In this document: positions 6,045 through 13,640 of the stretch, in pieces
Layout: each line of letters starts with the position of its first letter
Position numbering within the stretch: the stretch's first letter is position 1
IMG/VR virus record: IMGVR_UViG_3300031873_000003
Location: 1 to 64,000 of that record
Source of the DNA: a virus
Direction: 5' to 3' (one strand)
Length of the DNA stretch: 64,000 nucleotides
Translations under genes and position numbers: made by a program
The notes under the pieces: generated by a model
Database searches by the model: none
Seen by the model: only the letters and a program-made list of their open reading frames with translations
Told to the model about the DNA's origin: nothing

Positions 6045-7724
6045 TTAATCACCTCCATATCTTTTATCTTGAGGGTATTCTTTTTTTTCTGGGGATTTCC
6101 ATCCATCCTGAGTAATAAACTTTGCTCCCTGTACGATTTTAAATTCAATCTCCATTCTCTCTGGGTTTATTTCTGATGCCCAAGTTTTCCCCTTAATGAT
6201 CTTCAGTTTTCCCCGATCTAAAGTTAAATACAGCCGTGGTTTTTCAAGCCCGAGTCCCCCTCCTCGTCCATATTCTTTTTGGGGGTCCTTCTGGATGGCT
6301 ACAAACAGAATTCCTTTATTTAATCTCTTATGATATTCCCGAAGCCGTTCTGCAATTAGATAAAATTTATCTGTAATCTCCAAAAAGTCTATAATATTTA
6401 CTCCGTCCGGATTTAGTGCATTGGCAAAATCTTCTTCTTTTTTATAAAACCCTACCTTCCTCCATTGTTTAATTGGACCTTCAAATTTTTTCAATCTGGC
6501 CTTCAATTCTGGTCCATCCATTTCTGACGAAAAATAAAGAATTGGCCATTTATCCATATTCATCCGAGCAAAATTAAGAAGGAAACAACTTTTTCCTGCA
6601 TTCGGCACACCGGCGATAACCAAGATATTCTTGGGCATAATAGAAATAAGTCGCTCGATCTCAAACGGGAATTGAAGGGGTAAAATCGAATCATCTGCAT
6701 TTTCCCAGTCAATCAACTCAATATCAGTCTCAATTTTACGAAATGACCCTGACCGTTCCCCAAATCTTTCGATAACTCCTTGTTCACAAAGCCTTTTCAG
6801 GATAATTGAAACATTCTTCTTATCTTCTCTTGTAGACAGTTGTAGACTATGTTGACACTCTGTAGACAAAAAGTAGCCACTTTGTAGACAGACCCAATCT
6901 TTTACCTCGTCGGATAAATTTCTTTCTTTACGTTCGGCACGCTTCATAGCACTATCTATTTTTGCCTGTATCCACTTATTATCGTGTTCACCCCATGAAG
7001 CCATAACAGTATGTAATATTTGATAAATTTCGTCTTGTCTTGCCCCTCCCTTTACTAAGCAATTTGCGGTATGAAATAGATCCTCATCTCTTCTTCCCTC
7101 CCTAAACATGTAGACAGTTGTAGACACTTTTTGTTCACTGTCTACAGATTTGTCTACATCCCCTCTAGAAAGATCTTTCTTTAATTCTTTTATTATTCTA
7201 GTATGCAAAAGATCTTTCTTTAATTCTTTTATTATTGCTGCTATTGCATTAGGGAGGGGAGGAGGGTGAACTTCCGATAGGCTGAGACCTTCAATCCATT
7301 GCCATCCTTTTCCAGTACCGTTGACTGAGGGGGAGGCTACGATATAACCGCCTTCGGTTCTAACATCAATTCCTTCTGCAACCCTGGCACGGTTTATAAA
7401 ACCTTCCTGATGTTTAAAAATAAAATGCTTTCCACCCTTTGGAGTTCTTTGGCAGGGAACAAGGAGGCTTTCAGGAATTGCATCGTTTACTCGCATAATC
7501 GCTGAGGCTGTGTCGGTGTCAACCACAAGAAGATTAGATATTGCTCCTGTGACAATGCCAATATTCATATTTGGCCACTTCTGAAACCATCCTTTAATCT
7601 CTTCCCTGGAAGCCCTCTGTTTCTGGTAGGGTTCCCATTTGATCAAAGGAACTTTTTTGTTATCTACTGGTATCACGGAAAAATTCATTTCCTGATACTT
7701 CATCGCCGCTTCAAGAATTGTCAT
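6045..7724 (-). CDS. Primase-polymerase/helicase replication protein
   Basis: Residues 1-165 are a bifunctional primase-polymerase domain: catalytic acidic pair in VVDTDT (67-72), then TPKGGKHFIF (94-103) and GIDVRTEGGYIVASPS. A linker carries a direct repeat IIKELKKDL (164-172 and 177-185). A winged-helix-like stretch (275-345) leads to a RecA/DnaB-type ATPase with Walker A GVPNAGKS (372-379) and Walker B VNIIDFLEI (442-450). It would prime and unwind phage DNA. The gene holds two clusters of TGTAGACA words that look like origin iterons. The SSB gene begins one base after its stop. Confidence 0.9.
   Translation of the reverse strand: MTILEAAMKYQEMNFSVIPVDNKKVPLIKWEPYQKQRASREEIKGWFQKWPNMNIGIVTGAISNLLVVDTDTASAIMRVNDAIPESLLVPCQRTPKGGKHFIFKHQEGFINRARVAEGIDVRTEGGYIVASPSVNGTGKGWQWIEGLSLSEVHPPPLPNAIAAIIKELKKDLLHTRIIKELKKDLSRGDVDKSVDSEQKVSTTVYMFREGRRDEDLFHTANCLVKGGARQDEIYQILHTVMASWGEHDNKWIQAKIDSAMKRAERKERNLSDEVKDWVCLQSGYFLSTECQHSLQLSTREDKKNVSIILKRLCEQGVIERFGERSGSFRKIETDIELIDWENADDSILPLQFPFEIERLISIMPKNILVIAGVPNAGKSCFLLNFARMNMDKWPILYFSSEMDGPELKARLKKFEGPIKQWRKVGFYKKEEDFANALNPDGVNIIDFLEITDKFYLIAERLREYHKRLNKGILFVAIQKDPQKEYGRGGGLGLEKPRLYLTLDRGKLKIIKGKTWASEINPERMEIEFKIVQGAKFITQDGWKSPEKKEYPQDKRYGGD
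6831..6890. repeat. Iteron cluster A (TGTAGACA)
   Basis: TGTAGACA or a one-mismatch form starts at 6831, 6841, 6850, 6861 and 6883, giving steps of 10, 9, 11 and 22 bases, close to whole helical turns. The words fall in different reading frames of the primase gene, so protein coding does not explain them. They probably bind a replication initiator. Confidence 0.6.
7109..7158. repeat. Iteron cluster B (TGTAGACA / TGTCTACA)
   Basis: Two direct copies (7109, 7119) and two inverted copies (7139, 7151) of the same eight-base word lie in 50 bases, about 220 bases from cluster A inside the same gene. The change of orientation again argues for a DNA-binding site. Confidence 0.6.
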
Positions 7725-7740
7725 TGATAGAGTTCTTTTT

Positions 7741-8106
7741 CTATAATTTTTCCCCCGGCGGAATATTGAGATAATGAATATTAAAAATTATTTTTCTCCA
7801 CATCCGAGAAGAAAGTTGGTTTACTTGATAATTTTTGCGACCAGTCAAAAAACCTATTTCCTTAGTGGTCATTTTTCCAAGAGTTAAAAATAATTTACAG
7901 TAGACTCCAATAAAACTACGACCCGATCCTACTTGATTCCTTTTAGATCCGTCATTCCAGCAAGATACACAAAATAAGGCAGGGTTTTTAATCGTATCTT
8001 TTCCGTCTGGGTAGTTTTTTTGATAAAACCCTATCCTGTCTGCCACGCCTCCGCAGAAAAAGCACTTATATTCGGATAGACGAGATTGAGCCATTTCTGA
8101 ATTCAT
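7741..8106 (-). CDS. Hypothetical zinc-binding protein
   Basis: Cys pairs CFFC (15-18) and CVSC (46-49) probably bind zinc. The rest includes TTKEIGFLTGRKNYQVNQLSSRMW, which could be a helix-turn-helix. It lies between the nuclease-like gene (two-base gap) and the primase/helicase, so a replication-associated role is likely but unproven. Confidence 0.6.
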   Translation of the reverse strand: MNSEMAQSRLSEYKCFFCGGVADRIGFYQKNYPDGKDTIKNPALFCVSCWNDGSKRNQVGSGRSFIGVYCKLFLTLGKMTTKEIGFLTGRKNYQVNQLSSRMWRKIIFNIHYLNIPPGEKL

Positions 8107-8108
8107 AA

Positions 8109-8753
8109 TTAGATCCCTAACATTTCAAGTAGAGAAAAAATTTCTTTATCGTATTCTTCTGGGGAAAGTTGAGCGTCAATTAATTTTTGCTTTTCCCTTC
8201 CGTAAACCTCGAATCCCCAGTTTGAGTTCCATCGGTGAGAGGTTCCGTTTTTCCTCAGCTTGAAATATTCAGTCCCGCAGACCTTGAACATAAATTTCAC
8301 ATCAGGGAGGTCCCGGGGGAGAAAAAGTTCTCCGATGAAGAATAGACCGGACAGCCTTGTTGCTAAATATTGAAAACCGTCTGAAAATTCCTTAGATTGC
8401 TGGCTCAAATAATTATTCATTGGAGGGTAGATGAGAATCAGGGGGAGGAAATGTCGAGAACCGTTAAGTTGAAAACGAGTGTGTCTGTATGATATTGCCT
8501 GATGGTAAACTTCAATGATTTGCTTTTTGTTTCCATCCTCCAATTTTTCGGTCTTAATTTCTACGCCAACAGGAATCTCAGGGAATGATAGTTTAAGAAG
8601 GTCTGCTTTTGGGGTTAAAATAGCATCGATTCTCTTTAGGTTTCCTCGCATGTGGTTTCCCCACACCTCTTCTTGAATTTCAAAATATGGGGAAAGATTC
8701 TCTCTGAGATATGCTACGGTGGTATTTTCAAATGATTGCCTGATTATCGGCAT
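8109..8753 (-). CDS. PD-(D/E)XK nuclease-like protein
   Basis: KRIDAILTPK, then VGVEIKTEK, then QIIEVYHQAISYR give the Asp...Glu-x-Lys...Gln order of RecB-type PD-(D/E)XK nucleases. GGAG lies about eight bases before the ATG. It starts the rightmost part of the replication sub-operon, downstream of a terminator, so it may have its own promoter, although I see no good one. Confidence 0.6.
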   Translation of the reverse strand: MPIIRQSFENTTVAYLRENLSPYFEIQEEVWGNHMRGNLKRIDAILTPKADLLKLSFPEIPVGVEIKTEKLEDGNKKQIIEVYHQAISYRHTRFQLNGSRHFLPLILIYPPMNNYLSQQSKEFSDGFQYLATRLSGLFFIGELFLPRDLPDVKFMFKVCGTEYFKLRKNGTSHRWNSNWGFEVYGREKQKLIDAQLSPEEYDKEIFSLLEMLGI

Positions 8754-8911
8754 TTCGAGACTCCAAGAGATAAAGTTTTATGGCAAAAAAAGGGGCCAGA
8801 ACTGGAACGCGTCGCTTTCGCGCTGGGTGAGCGTTGTCCTGACCCCGATTCTTGCCAAGTTTTTAAATTTGAGTTTTCACGTTCCATTATGCTCACCCGT
8901 GACTACTCCCC
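8754..8911. other. Non-coding spacer upstream of the nuclease-like gene
   Basis: No convincing gene on either strand. Short plus-strand frames here have no ribosome site and end in the IS-type hairpin. On the minus strand this is the leader of the 8109-8753 gene and would be the 'guide' side of the adjacent omega-RNA-like hairpin. Confidence 0.4.
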
Positions 8912-8968
8912 ACGGCTAAAGCCGGGGGCTTCTAGGGATTGAGTACCCAAACTCGCTAGTCCGCGAGT
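8912..8968 (-). ncRNA. IS200/IS605 right-end hairpin, omega-RNA-like remnant (copy b)
   Basis: Read on the minus strand, a stem ACTCGC/GCGAGT with loop GGACTA (8951-8968) is followed by a right-end-type palindrome (CCCCCGGCTTTAGCCGTGGGG) and then gagtagtcac. This matches the 3' ends of the TnpB elements elsewhere in the window. No TnpB coding remains. It lies just after the operon terminator. Confidence 0.5.
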
Positions 8969-8984
8969 TAATAAAAAAAATCGC

Positions 8985-9038
8985 AAACAAAAAGGCTCGC
9001 AGGGAAGGTCTGGCAAACCCGGGGAACCCTTTGAGCCT
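8985..9038 (-). terminator. Rho-independent terminator
   Basis: On the minus strand AGGCTC (9033-9038) pairs with GAGCCT (8993-8998), followed by a T-rich run (TTTTTGTTT). It would end the leftward transcript after the KTSC gene. A 54-aa frame overlapping it (8903-9067) is probably spurious. Confidence 0.6.
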
Positions 9039-9159
9039 AATTGCTTGCGAATTATTTTAGTTGTCATTGCCAGTATCCTTTACAGGTTGACCCTGCATCC
9101 CAGTTAACCCTACACTATCACCAATATTCAGAAAAGTCAAGGGGTATTTCACGAATTTC

Positions 9160-9387
9160 TCACTTTTCTTTTTCATCAACCCTCTCCCCCTTGAAACCAC
9201 CGTTCACGATATTCTGGTTTATAAACTTCCCGACCGAGTCAGCGCTCAACAATTTGGCGTGGGTCTGGGGTTCGACTCCAGGATACTGGTAGATGGCTCC
9301 TGATCGGAAAGCAATCTCTAGGATGTTGGTTTGTTCGTCGTACCCGACAGAGGCAACGTTTGATGATTTGACTGGTATCCTTTCCAT
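9160..9387 (-). CDS. KTSC-domain protein
   Basis: The whole 75-residue protein matches the KTSC domain: PVKSSNVASVGYDEQTNILE, FRSGAIYQYPGVEP, LLSADSVGKFINQNI. The domain often sits beside or fused to nucleases and DNA-repair proteins, but its function is not settled. It is the last gene of the recombination sub-operon before a terminator. Confidence 0.85.
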   Translation of the reverse strand: MERIPVKSSNVASVGYDEQTNILEIAFRSGAIYQYPGVEPQTHAKLLSADSVGKFINQNIVNGGFKGERVDEKEK

Positions 9388-9414
9388 GTTTCACTCCTCG
9401 CAATTGATTGCGAT

Positions 9415-9600
9415 TTACTCCTGAATTTTTAGTTTTAGGCTTGGTACAAGGGCGGTGAACCCTATATTGAGAAATTTTTTATTTGAGGAAATGCCCTCAA
9501 CGAGCGGCAGCCCAGAGTCCAGCGCTTCCCCTATGTCGATGAGCACGATGTCGTTAAGGTCTTCGACGAGCAGTTGTTTTATGAGTTCTCGGACTGTCAT
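9415..9600 (-). CDS. Hypothetical 61-aa protein
   Basis: The start overlaps the erf stop (ATGA), so it is translationally coupled. It begins MTVRELIKQLLVEDLND, a helical start resembling many small phage proteins of unknown role. No motif for a function. Confidence 0.55.
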   Translation of the reverse strand: MTVRELIKQLLVEDLNDIVLIDIGEALDSGLPLVEGISSNKKFLNIGFTALVPSLKLKIQE

Positions 9601-10658
9601 GATTTTTCCCCTTCCTTGGTTTTCTTAAACCCCGCCAGCCTTTCGTTCACCATTTTTGATACGTCTGGCATAATAGTGTCTGGGATGTTGTTCTTTTCGG
9701 TAGTGAACCATCTGTTGAGGTTGATAGCGTTAGACCAGATTTCTATTTGTTTTTTGTAATCATTGATTGACATAGGCATTCTGGTGACGTTTTGCCGCTC
9801 TGGATTTCTGACGCCTACATCGATCTCCGGGGTATGCGGCAACAGATCGTCGGCTTTTTCATAATTCACGGGGACGGCATTCTTATCAACGGCCTCTTTT
9901 ATCTCTGGGCCCATGTTATCGAATACTGTTGACTGAACGGCCTGAGGTGGTTCCGGGGTTTCTTGTGCCGTAAGAGATACGATCTCCGGGCCATAGGGCG
10001 TTGTGTGAAAAACGATGGTCACGGGTTTGCCTGCGGTTTTGGCCTCCGAGGCGACCTTGGCAATTGTGGAGCTAAACGTAGAGTATCTCTGGTTCTGGAC
10101 ATGCACAGAATATTTCGTAAATTTGGTCTTATCTTTTTTTGTCCCTTGGGATTGGGTCACGTTTGTGACGATATCAGTGATGGTTTCGGTGGGGGGACGA
10201 TTCTGAGTGCCTTCGGATTTCTGTTTTTCCGTGTCCTTTCCGGTGGCGGCGTTCCCATCATCGTCTGCGGTTGCAATACCGATGATGGCGGCCAGGGAGT
10301 ATCTGCGACCGTAAGAAATTGCCGACCCCATTGATTGAGGGTCATCGGATGGTGTCCATCCCTCGTTTTTTATCTGTTTCATCGGATTGATCGGATATAT
10401 GCTCGAATACCATTCTCCGCTGGAATGTGTCAGGACGGTTTCGAGTATCAACTTACCCTCTATAACCTTCGTGACTTGGATGATTGCGAGCCCGTTTGTG
10501 GATAGGGGTTCCCTGGCCGCATCCCATACCGATGCGAGGGAAGCGTAAGTCATGTGGAAGTAGGGGTTTTCGGAATCCTTTATGGCTCCCCTAATTCCCC
10601 CTTGCGCTTTAGATAGGGCCTCAGCCAATTTTACGATTGATTCAGATCTATTTTCCAT
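9597..10658 (-). CDS. erf: Erf-family single-strand annealing protein
   Basis: The N-terminal 150 residues match the ERF superfamily: SESIVKLAEALSKAQGGI, NPYFHMTYASLASVW, LSTNGLAIIQV, MGSAISYGRRYSLAAIIGIATADDD. Erf anneals complementary single strands in phage recombination and circularisation. The remainder is a low-complexity linker and a unique C-terminal region. The start at 10658 follows AAAAGGAG; the longer frame to 10730 overlaps the exonuclease. It pairs functionally with the exonuclease upstream. Confidence 0.9.
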   Translation of the reverse strand: MENRSESIVKLAEALSKAQGGIRGAIKDSENPYFHMTYASLASVWDAAREPLSTNGLAIIQVTKVIEGKLILETVLTHSSGEWYSSIYPINPMKQIKNEGWTPSDDPQSMGSAISYGRRYSLAAIIGIATADDDGNAATGKDTEKQKSEGTQNRPPTETITDIVTNVTQSQGTKKDKTKFTKYSVHVQNQRYSTFSSTIAKVASEAKTAGKPVTIVFHTTPYGPEIVSLTAQETPEPPQAVQSTVFDNMGPEIKEAVDKNAVPVNYEKADDLLPHTPEIDVGVRNPERQNVTRMPMSINDYKKQIEIWSNAINLNRWFTTEKNNIPDTIMPDVSKMVNERLAGFKKTKEGEKS

Positions 10659-10678
10659 CGTTTTTTCTCCTTTTCGGG

Positions 10679-11563
10679 TTAATCTGCCCCGATAATTAGG
10701 TTTCTCTCCTCCCATTGCGCATACGACCACCGTGGGATGTTAGCGGTGACAATCTTGTTTGGATATCCCGGCCAGAGATCCTCTTGGATGCAGGCCCGCC
10801 AAATGTGTATCCCGTTTTCTACCTTCTGCAACCCTGTAATTTCTGCCATGTTGGGAAGGATGACGAACGAACATAGATGGGGCGGATCGACCTCGACCAG
10901 CACAAACACAAACACAGGGGTTTTGCCTCCTGTGACAGCGGTTACACCACGTTGATACAGGACGCTCTGTATGTCGTATCCCATATTGACGATGGTTTTG
11001 CCAATGTCGATAGGGTTTGCGGTCTGATTCGTGGTTTTTATGTCGAGAATTAAGGTGCGGTCTTTTGATATCCAGTCTGGCCGGGCCTTAATCCAAACTC
11101 CATCCTCTTCCCAAACATACGTCAGTTCTGCGTCTCCCTCTGTGCGAAGATTTTTGATGCCAAGCTCTCCACACTCAAGAATTCTCCGATCAACAACATC
11201 GGCTATCGTTTTTGCCTGGCCATACTGTGCCGTCAGTAAAGGGCTCTTCCCTTCCTTCCATGCTTGATCTCTGACCTCCTTGGCGGCTTTGGTTCGCCAG
11301 TCATCGGCGTCCACAATTACAATATTGTCTAGCCCCTCCAGTATCAGGGAATGGACAGCGGACCCTATGTCGAATTTCCCCCCACCGTTGTCAGGTGTGT
11401 ATAGGGGGTTGAGTCTAGGGTGATTGAACCAGGCTCTCGCCGGTGACGAAAAGACCAGATCCTTGATTATCGATCTCGATAGGCAGGGTTTCTCACATAC
11501 CTGGTCGGCGTGGTAGTCCTGTGACGAGATGGTGTACGATCCTGGCTTAGTGATTAATGTCAT
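10679..11563 (-). CDS. RecE-like PD-(D/E)XK exonuclease
   Basis: Matches the phage exodeoxyribonuclease VIII-like (DUF3799) family: DYHADQVCEKPCLSRSIIKD, SSPARAWFNHP, FDIGSAVHSLILEG, then the nuclease core KARPDWISKDRTLILDIKTT (Asp...Asp-x-Lys) and YDIQSVLYQRGV. It would resect DNA ends to give 3' tails for the Erf protein encoded just downstream. Confidence 0.85.
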   Translation of the reverse strand: MTLITKPGSYTISSQDYHADQVCEKPCLSRSIIKDLVFSSPARAWFNHPRLNPLYTPDNGGGKFDIGSAVHSLILEGLDNIVIVDADDWRTKAAKEVRDQAWKEGKSPLLTAQYGQAKTIADVVDRRILECGELGIKNLRTEGDAELTYVWEEDGVWIKARPDWISKDRTLILDIKTTNQTANPIDIGKTIVNMGYDIQSVLYQRGVTAVTGGKTPVFVFVLVEVDPPHLCSFVILPNMAEITGLQKVENGIHIWRACIQEDLWPGYPNKIVTANIPRWSYAQWEERNLIIGAD

Positions 11564-11578
11564 GGTGTCCTCCTTTTC

Positions 11579-11662
11579 TTATTTGTGATCTTCCCAGTAT
11601 TGCATCAGAGCAATAACTCCGAGCAAAAAGATGAGAAACAATAGAGAGTTAGTTGTCTCCAT
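11579..11662 (-). CDS. 27-aa membrane peptide
   Basis: A strong GAGGAGG site precedes METTNSLLFLIFLLGVIALM, a single membrane span with a short acidic/His tail. It is absent from ordinary ORF lists at this start because the frame stays open further upstream. Function unknown. Confidence 0.5.
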   Translation of the reverse strand: METTNSLLFLIFLLGVIALMQYWEDHK

Positions 11663-11682
11663 GAACCGTTCCCTCCTCAATC

Positions 11683-11871
11683 TTATGTGGAAAAAACCCG
11701 GGTTGACTCTTTTTCCTCGCAATGATGCTCGGTATACCAACCTCCTTTGTCTCCAGTTACAACCTTCTCGATGAATTCGACCTCGTGCCCACAATGCGGG
11801 CAGTGTTGGGTCTCAGACCCACTGTCCGGGTTGTGACCATCCTTGGATATCCTCATCACTATTTGGTTCAT
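11683..11871 (-). CDS. Small zinc-ribbon-like protein
   Basis: GAAGGAGGGG lies before the ATG. CPHC (residues 24-27) and a later His-His-Cys could bind zinc. It is preceded by a leader carrying the second copy of a conserved hairpin. Function unknown. Confidence 0.6.
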   Translation of the reverse strand: MNQIVMRISKDGHNPDSGSETQHCPHCGHEVEFIEKVVTGDKGGWYTEHHCEEKESTRVFST

Positions 11872-11947
11872 TTTCCCCTCCTTCTCCGGCTTCCCGGGTT
11901 GTGACGGGGTGCCCCGCCTGCCGGTCTATCGCTCTCCCCGGCGTGCG

Positions 11948-11970
11948 GACTGGTTATCGGGTTTCCAGTC
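11948..11970 (-). ncRNA. Conserved leader hairpin, copy 2
   Basis: On the minus strand GACTGG-AAACCCGATAA-CCAGTC, flanked by GTT and CGCA, 77 bases before the start of the small zinc protein. The 11-base loop is identical to copy 1 (12879-12901) while two stem pairs are exchanged with compensation, which points to a selected RNA structure. Confidence 0.6.
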
Positions 11971-11992
11971 AACTCTTTCATTCTATCCTAAA

Positions 11993-12039
11993 TAAAAAAA
12001 GGGGACGCTAACCATTATGACGAATGGAAAACGTCCCCT
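11993..12039 (-). terminator. Rho-independent terminator after the first early gene
   Basis: AGGGGACG (12032-12039, minus strand) pairs with CGTCCCCT (12000-12007), with an inner CCATT/AATGG stem, followed by TTTTTTT. It stands between the first early gene and the second leader hairpin and could attenuate the operon. Confidence 0.7.
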
Positions 12040-12053
12040 ATCTCAGTGCCATT

Positions 12054-12083
12054 GATGGGATGCCTCAATAACTAGCATCCCTT
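12054..12083 (-). repeat. 30-bp hairpin repeat, copy in the 3' untranslated region
   Basis: A 25-base hairpin (GGGATGC/GCATCCC arms) matches 26 of 30 positions of 12594-12623 inside the same gene, 540 bases away. It lies between the stop codon at 12100 and the terminator. Confidence 0.5.
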
Positions 12084-12099
12084 AAGGCGGAAGGTGGGG

Positions 12100-12813
12100 C
12101 TAAACCTCCACGAAGTGCGGCTCCCTGCAATGATAGCAGGTCGCCTTTTCGACTGCGGCGTAAACCCATTCAGGGGATACGCCTCCCCCGTCACAAATGG
12201 ACGACCATTCTTGGCCGTCCAAAGCCCCTCCCTGGCAGAAGGGAGACTCTGCCAGGATAGACCATTCTCCCTGACCAAACTCGGCCAGGGTTTGAAGTTG
12301 GGCGATCCATTGATTTGGTTCGCCCTCGTCGAGCCAAAACAACGGCTCGTTTGGCTGCTCGTCCAGGCAGCCATTCTTCCACCATGCCTGATGAGTGCCA
12401 TTGGCACCCTTCAGAACTAACTGGTAATGATCCCAACGGTTGGAACCATACTTAGGAGCCAGGTCAAAAACCTGGCTTTCAGACATCCCAGGAGCCAGTA
12501 AGCCTGACTCCACTGGGAGAACCTTAATAGGTCTCCCTTTTTCAAACTCAAGCCGAGTCACTCTCCAGACCCGGATAGTGAAATCCCTCCGGTGATGGGA
12601 TGCCCCTATAACCATCATCCCTTCCTCGGCCCTAAAAAGGGCATGTTCGCTGTTGCTGAGCGAACCCGCCCTTCTCACATATATCGGGGTCAACTTCTCC
12701 CCGTTTGGCCCCGCTACAATTTGAGCGGAGCCGGTGTTTGTCGATCCCCCGCCACTCTCCCAGATGGCGGGCAATCCTTTCTTAGTCACGTCGAGTCTCA
12801 ATTCTTTTTCCAT
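12100..12813 (-). CDS. Hypothetical 237-aa protein, first gene of the leftward operon
   Basis: Starts MEKELRLDVTKKGLPAIWES after AAGGA; GGGSTNTGSAQIVAG and HHRRDFTIRVWRV are recognisable blocks of a conserved but uncharacterised phage protein type. The C-terminus has CYHC, a possible metal site. Being first behind a consensus promoter it is probably strongly and early expressed, which would suit a host-takeover or regulatory protein, but that is inference. Confidence 0.65.
   Translation of the reverse strand: MEKELRLDVTKKGLPAIWESGGGSTNTGSAQIVAGPNGEKLTPIYVRRAGSLSNSEHALFRAEEGMMVIGASHHRRDFTIRVWRVTRLEFEKGRPIKVLPVESGLLAPGMSESQVFDLAPKYGSNRWDHYQLVLKGANGTHQAWWKNGCLDEQPNEPLFWLDEGEPNQWIAQLQTLAEFGQGEWSILAESPFCQGGALDGQEWSSICDGGGVSPEWVYAAVEKATCYHCREPHFVEV
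12594..12623 (-). repeat. 30-bp hairpin repeat, copy inside the coding region
   Basis: Second copy of the repeat at 12054-12083. It encodes GMMVIGASHH in the first early gene. Arms GGGATG/CATCCC are kept in both copies. Confidence 0.45.
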
Positions 12814-12878
12814 CAAGTTTTCCTTCCAGCCGTTTATTTTTCCCTATATCGCCAAGGATCGGGCGGCTAACCCCTGCG

Positions 12879-12901
12879 GACCAGTTATCGGGTTTCTGGT
12901 C
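12879..12901 (-). ncRNA. Conserved leader hairpin, copy 1
   Basis: GACCAG-AAACCCGATAA-CTGGTC on the minus strand, 66 bases before the start of the first early gene and about 45 bases inside the transcript. A downstream GGGGTT could pair with the AACCC of the loop as a pseudoknot. See copy 2 at 11948-11970 for the covariation. Confidence 0.6.
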
Positions 12902-12950
12902 AACCCTCATTATTAAACAGTTTCTTAAACTTTCTTGGATTGTTAATTTG

Positions 12951-12979
12951 ATTATAAACAGTCTAAACTCATTTGTCAA
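12951..12979 (-). promoter_or_regulatory. Consensus early leftward promoter
   Basis: TTGACA (12974-12979) and TATAAT (12951-12956) on the minus strand, 17 bases apart: a perfect sigma-70 consensus. It faces away from the rightward promoter at 13033, giving a divergent control region with the HTH gene. Confidence 0.85.
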
Positions 12980-13032
12980 GTAAAATCGTAAAAAAAATAA
13001 AAATAAATTTTAACGGTAAATAAAAATTTAGT

Positions 13033-13061
13033 TTGACAAGTTTTGTTTTACGTGTTAATCT
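13033..13061 (+). promoter_or_regulatory. Rightward promoter of the HTH regulator
   Basis: TTGACA (13033-13038), 17 bases, TAATCT (13056-13061) preceded by TGT (extended -10). The start codon at 13068 is only about one base beyond the expected transcription start, so the message is nearly leaderless. Confidence 0.6.
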
Positions 13062-13067
13062 ATTTTT

Positions 13068-13235
13068 ATGAATCCGCTAACCGTCCAATATCGGTTGCGA
13101 CTCAAGGGATATACCTTTTCTCGGATAGCACGAGAGACCCAGGTATCCAAACAGGTTGTTTGGGAAGCCATCAACAACGACAGGCGAAAAGGGTTGAGCG
13201 CTAAGGTATGGAAGAAGATATCACAAATTATATAA
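13068..13235 (+). CDS. Cro/Ner-like helix-turn-helix regulator
   Basis: A 55-residue basic protein: MNPLTVQYRLRLKGYTFSRI, then ARETQVSKQVVWEAINNDRR. Residues 16-37 form a helix-turn-helix of the Cro/Ner type, with the recognition helix around VSKQVVWEAIN. Missing from automatic ORF lists because of its length. It lies between divergent promoters, next to short AT-rich palindromes such as tttaacggtaaa, and is the best candidate for the early-late or lysogeny switch. Confidence 0.8.
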   Translation: MNPLTVQYRLRLKGYTFSRIARETQVSKQVVWEAINNDRRKGLSAKVWKKISQII

Positions 13236-13244
13236 GGGAGGTTT

Positions 13245-13640
13245 ATGACAGAAGAAAAAAACTCATTAGTAATTTTTACTAAAGCAGCTCAAATGTTGGT
13301 TGAAGCTGATACTTTACAGAAAGCAAAGGAACTAAAAAATCTCGCATTAACAGCGGCAGACTGGGCAAAACGAAAAGGGATGGGGGAAGATGCAATTCAA
13401 CATTGTCGATCCTATGCCTTAGAAGCAGAACGAAAGATGGGTGAAATGTTGAGTCAGACGGAAAGGGCTGATGGTGGTGATGCGATGCGTGCTCGGTTAC
13501 ATGGTGTTACCGAGCAACCCCCCACCCTATCCGACCTTGGCCTTACAAAGAGAGAGAGCGCAGAGGCACAGATGCTGGCAAGTATTCCGAGAGAGATGAG
13601 GAAGAAGATTAAGCAATTGATTGCAGGAAAAGGCGCATGA
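13245..13640 (+). CDS. Partition-like (ParB-annotated) phage protein, paralogue 1
   Basis: Belongs to a phage family often labelled ParB-like or DUF3102-like: KELKNLALTAADWAKRKGMG, then AERKMGEMLSQTER, then TLSDLGLTKRESAEAQMLAS. It has a helical body and a region resembling a DNA-binding turn. Two related copies follow (13839, 14363). Bases 13321-13414 are repeated exactly at 18499-18592. Confidence 0.65.
   Translation: MTEEKNSLVIFTKAAQMLVEADTLQKAKELKNLALTAADWAKRKGMGEDAIQHCRSYALEAERKMGEMLSQTERADGGDAMRARLHGVTEQPPTLSDLGLTKRESAEAQMLASIPREMRKKIKQLIAGKGA
13321..13414 (+). repeat. 94-bp perfect repeat, copy 1
   Basis: Identical over 94 bases to 18499-18592. Here it is in frame inside the partition-like gene (KAKELKNLALTAADWAKRKG). 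This looks like the source copy. Confidence 0.9.

Noticed and set aside
8903-9067. 54-aa minus-strand ORF with AAGGA upstream
   Set aside because: It consists of the operon terminator, a hairpin and an IS right end, so coding is unlikely.
9963-10334. 123-aa plus-strand frame inside erf
   Set aside because: Shadow of the annealing-protein gene with no start signal.
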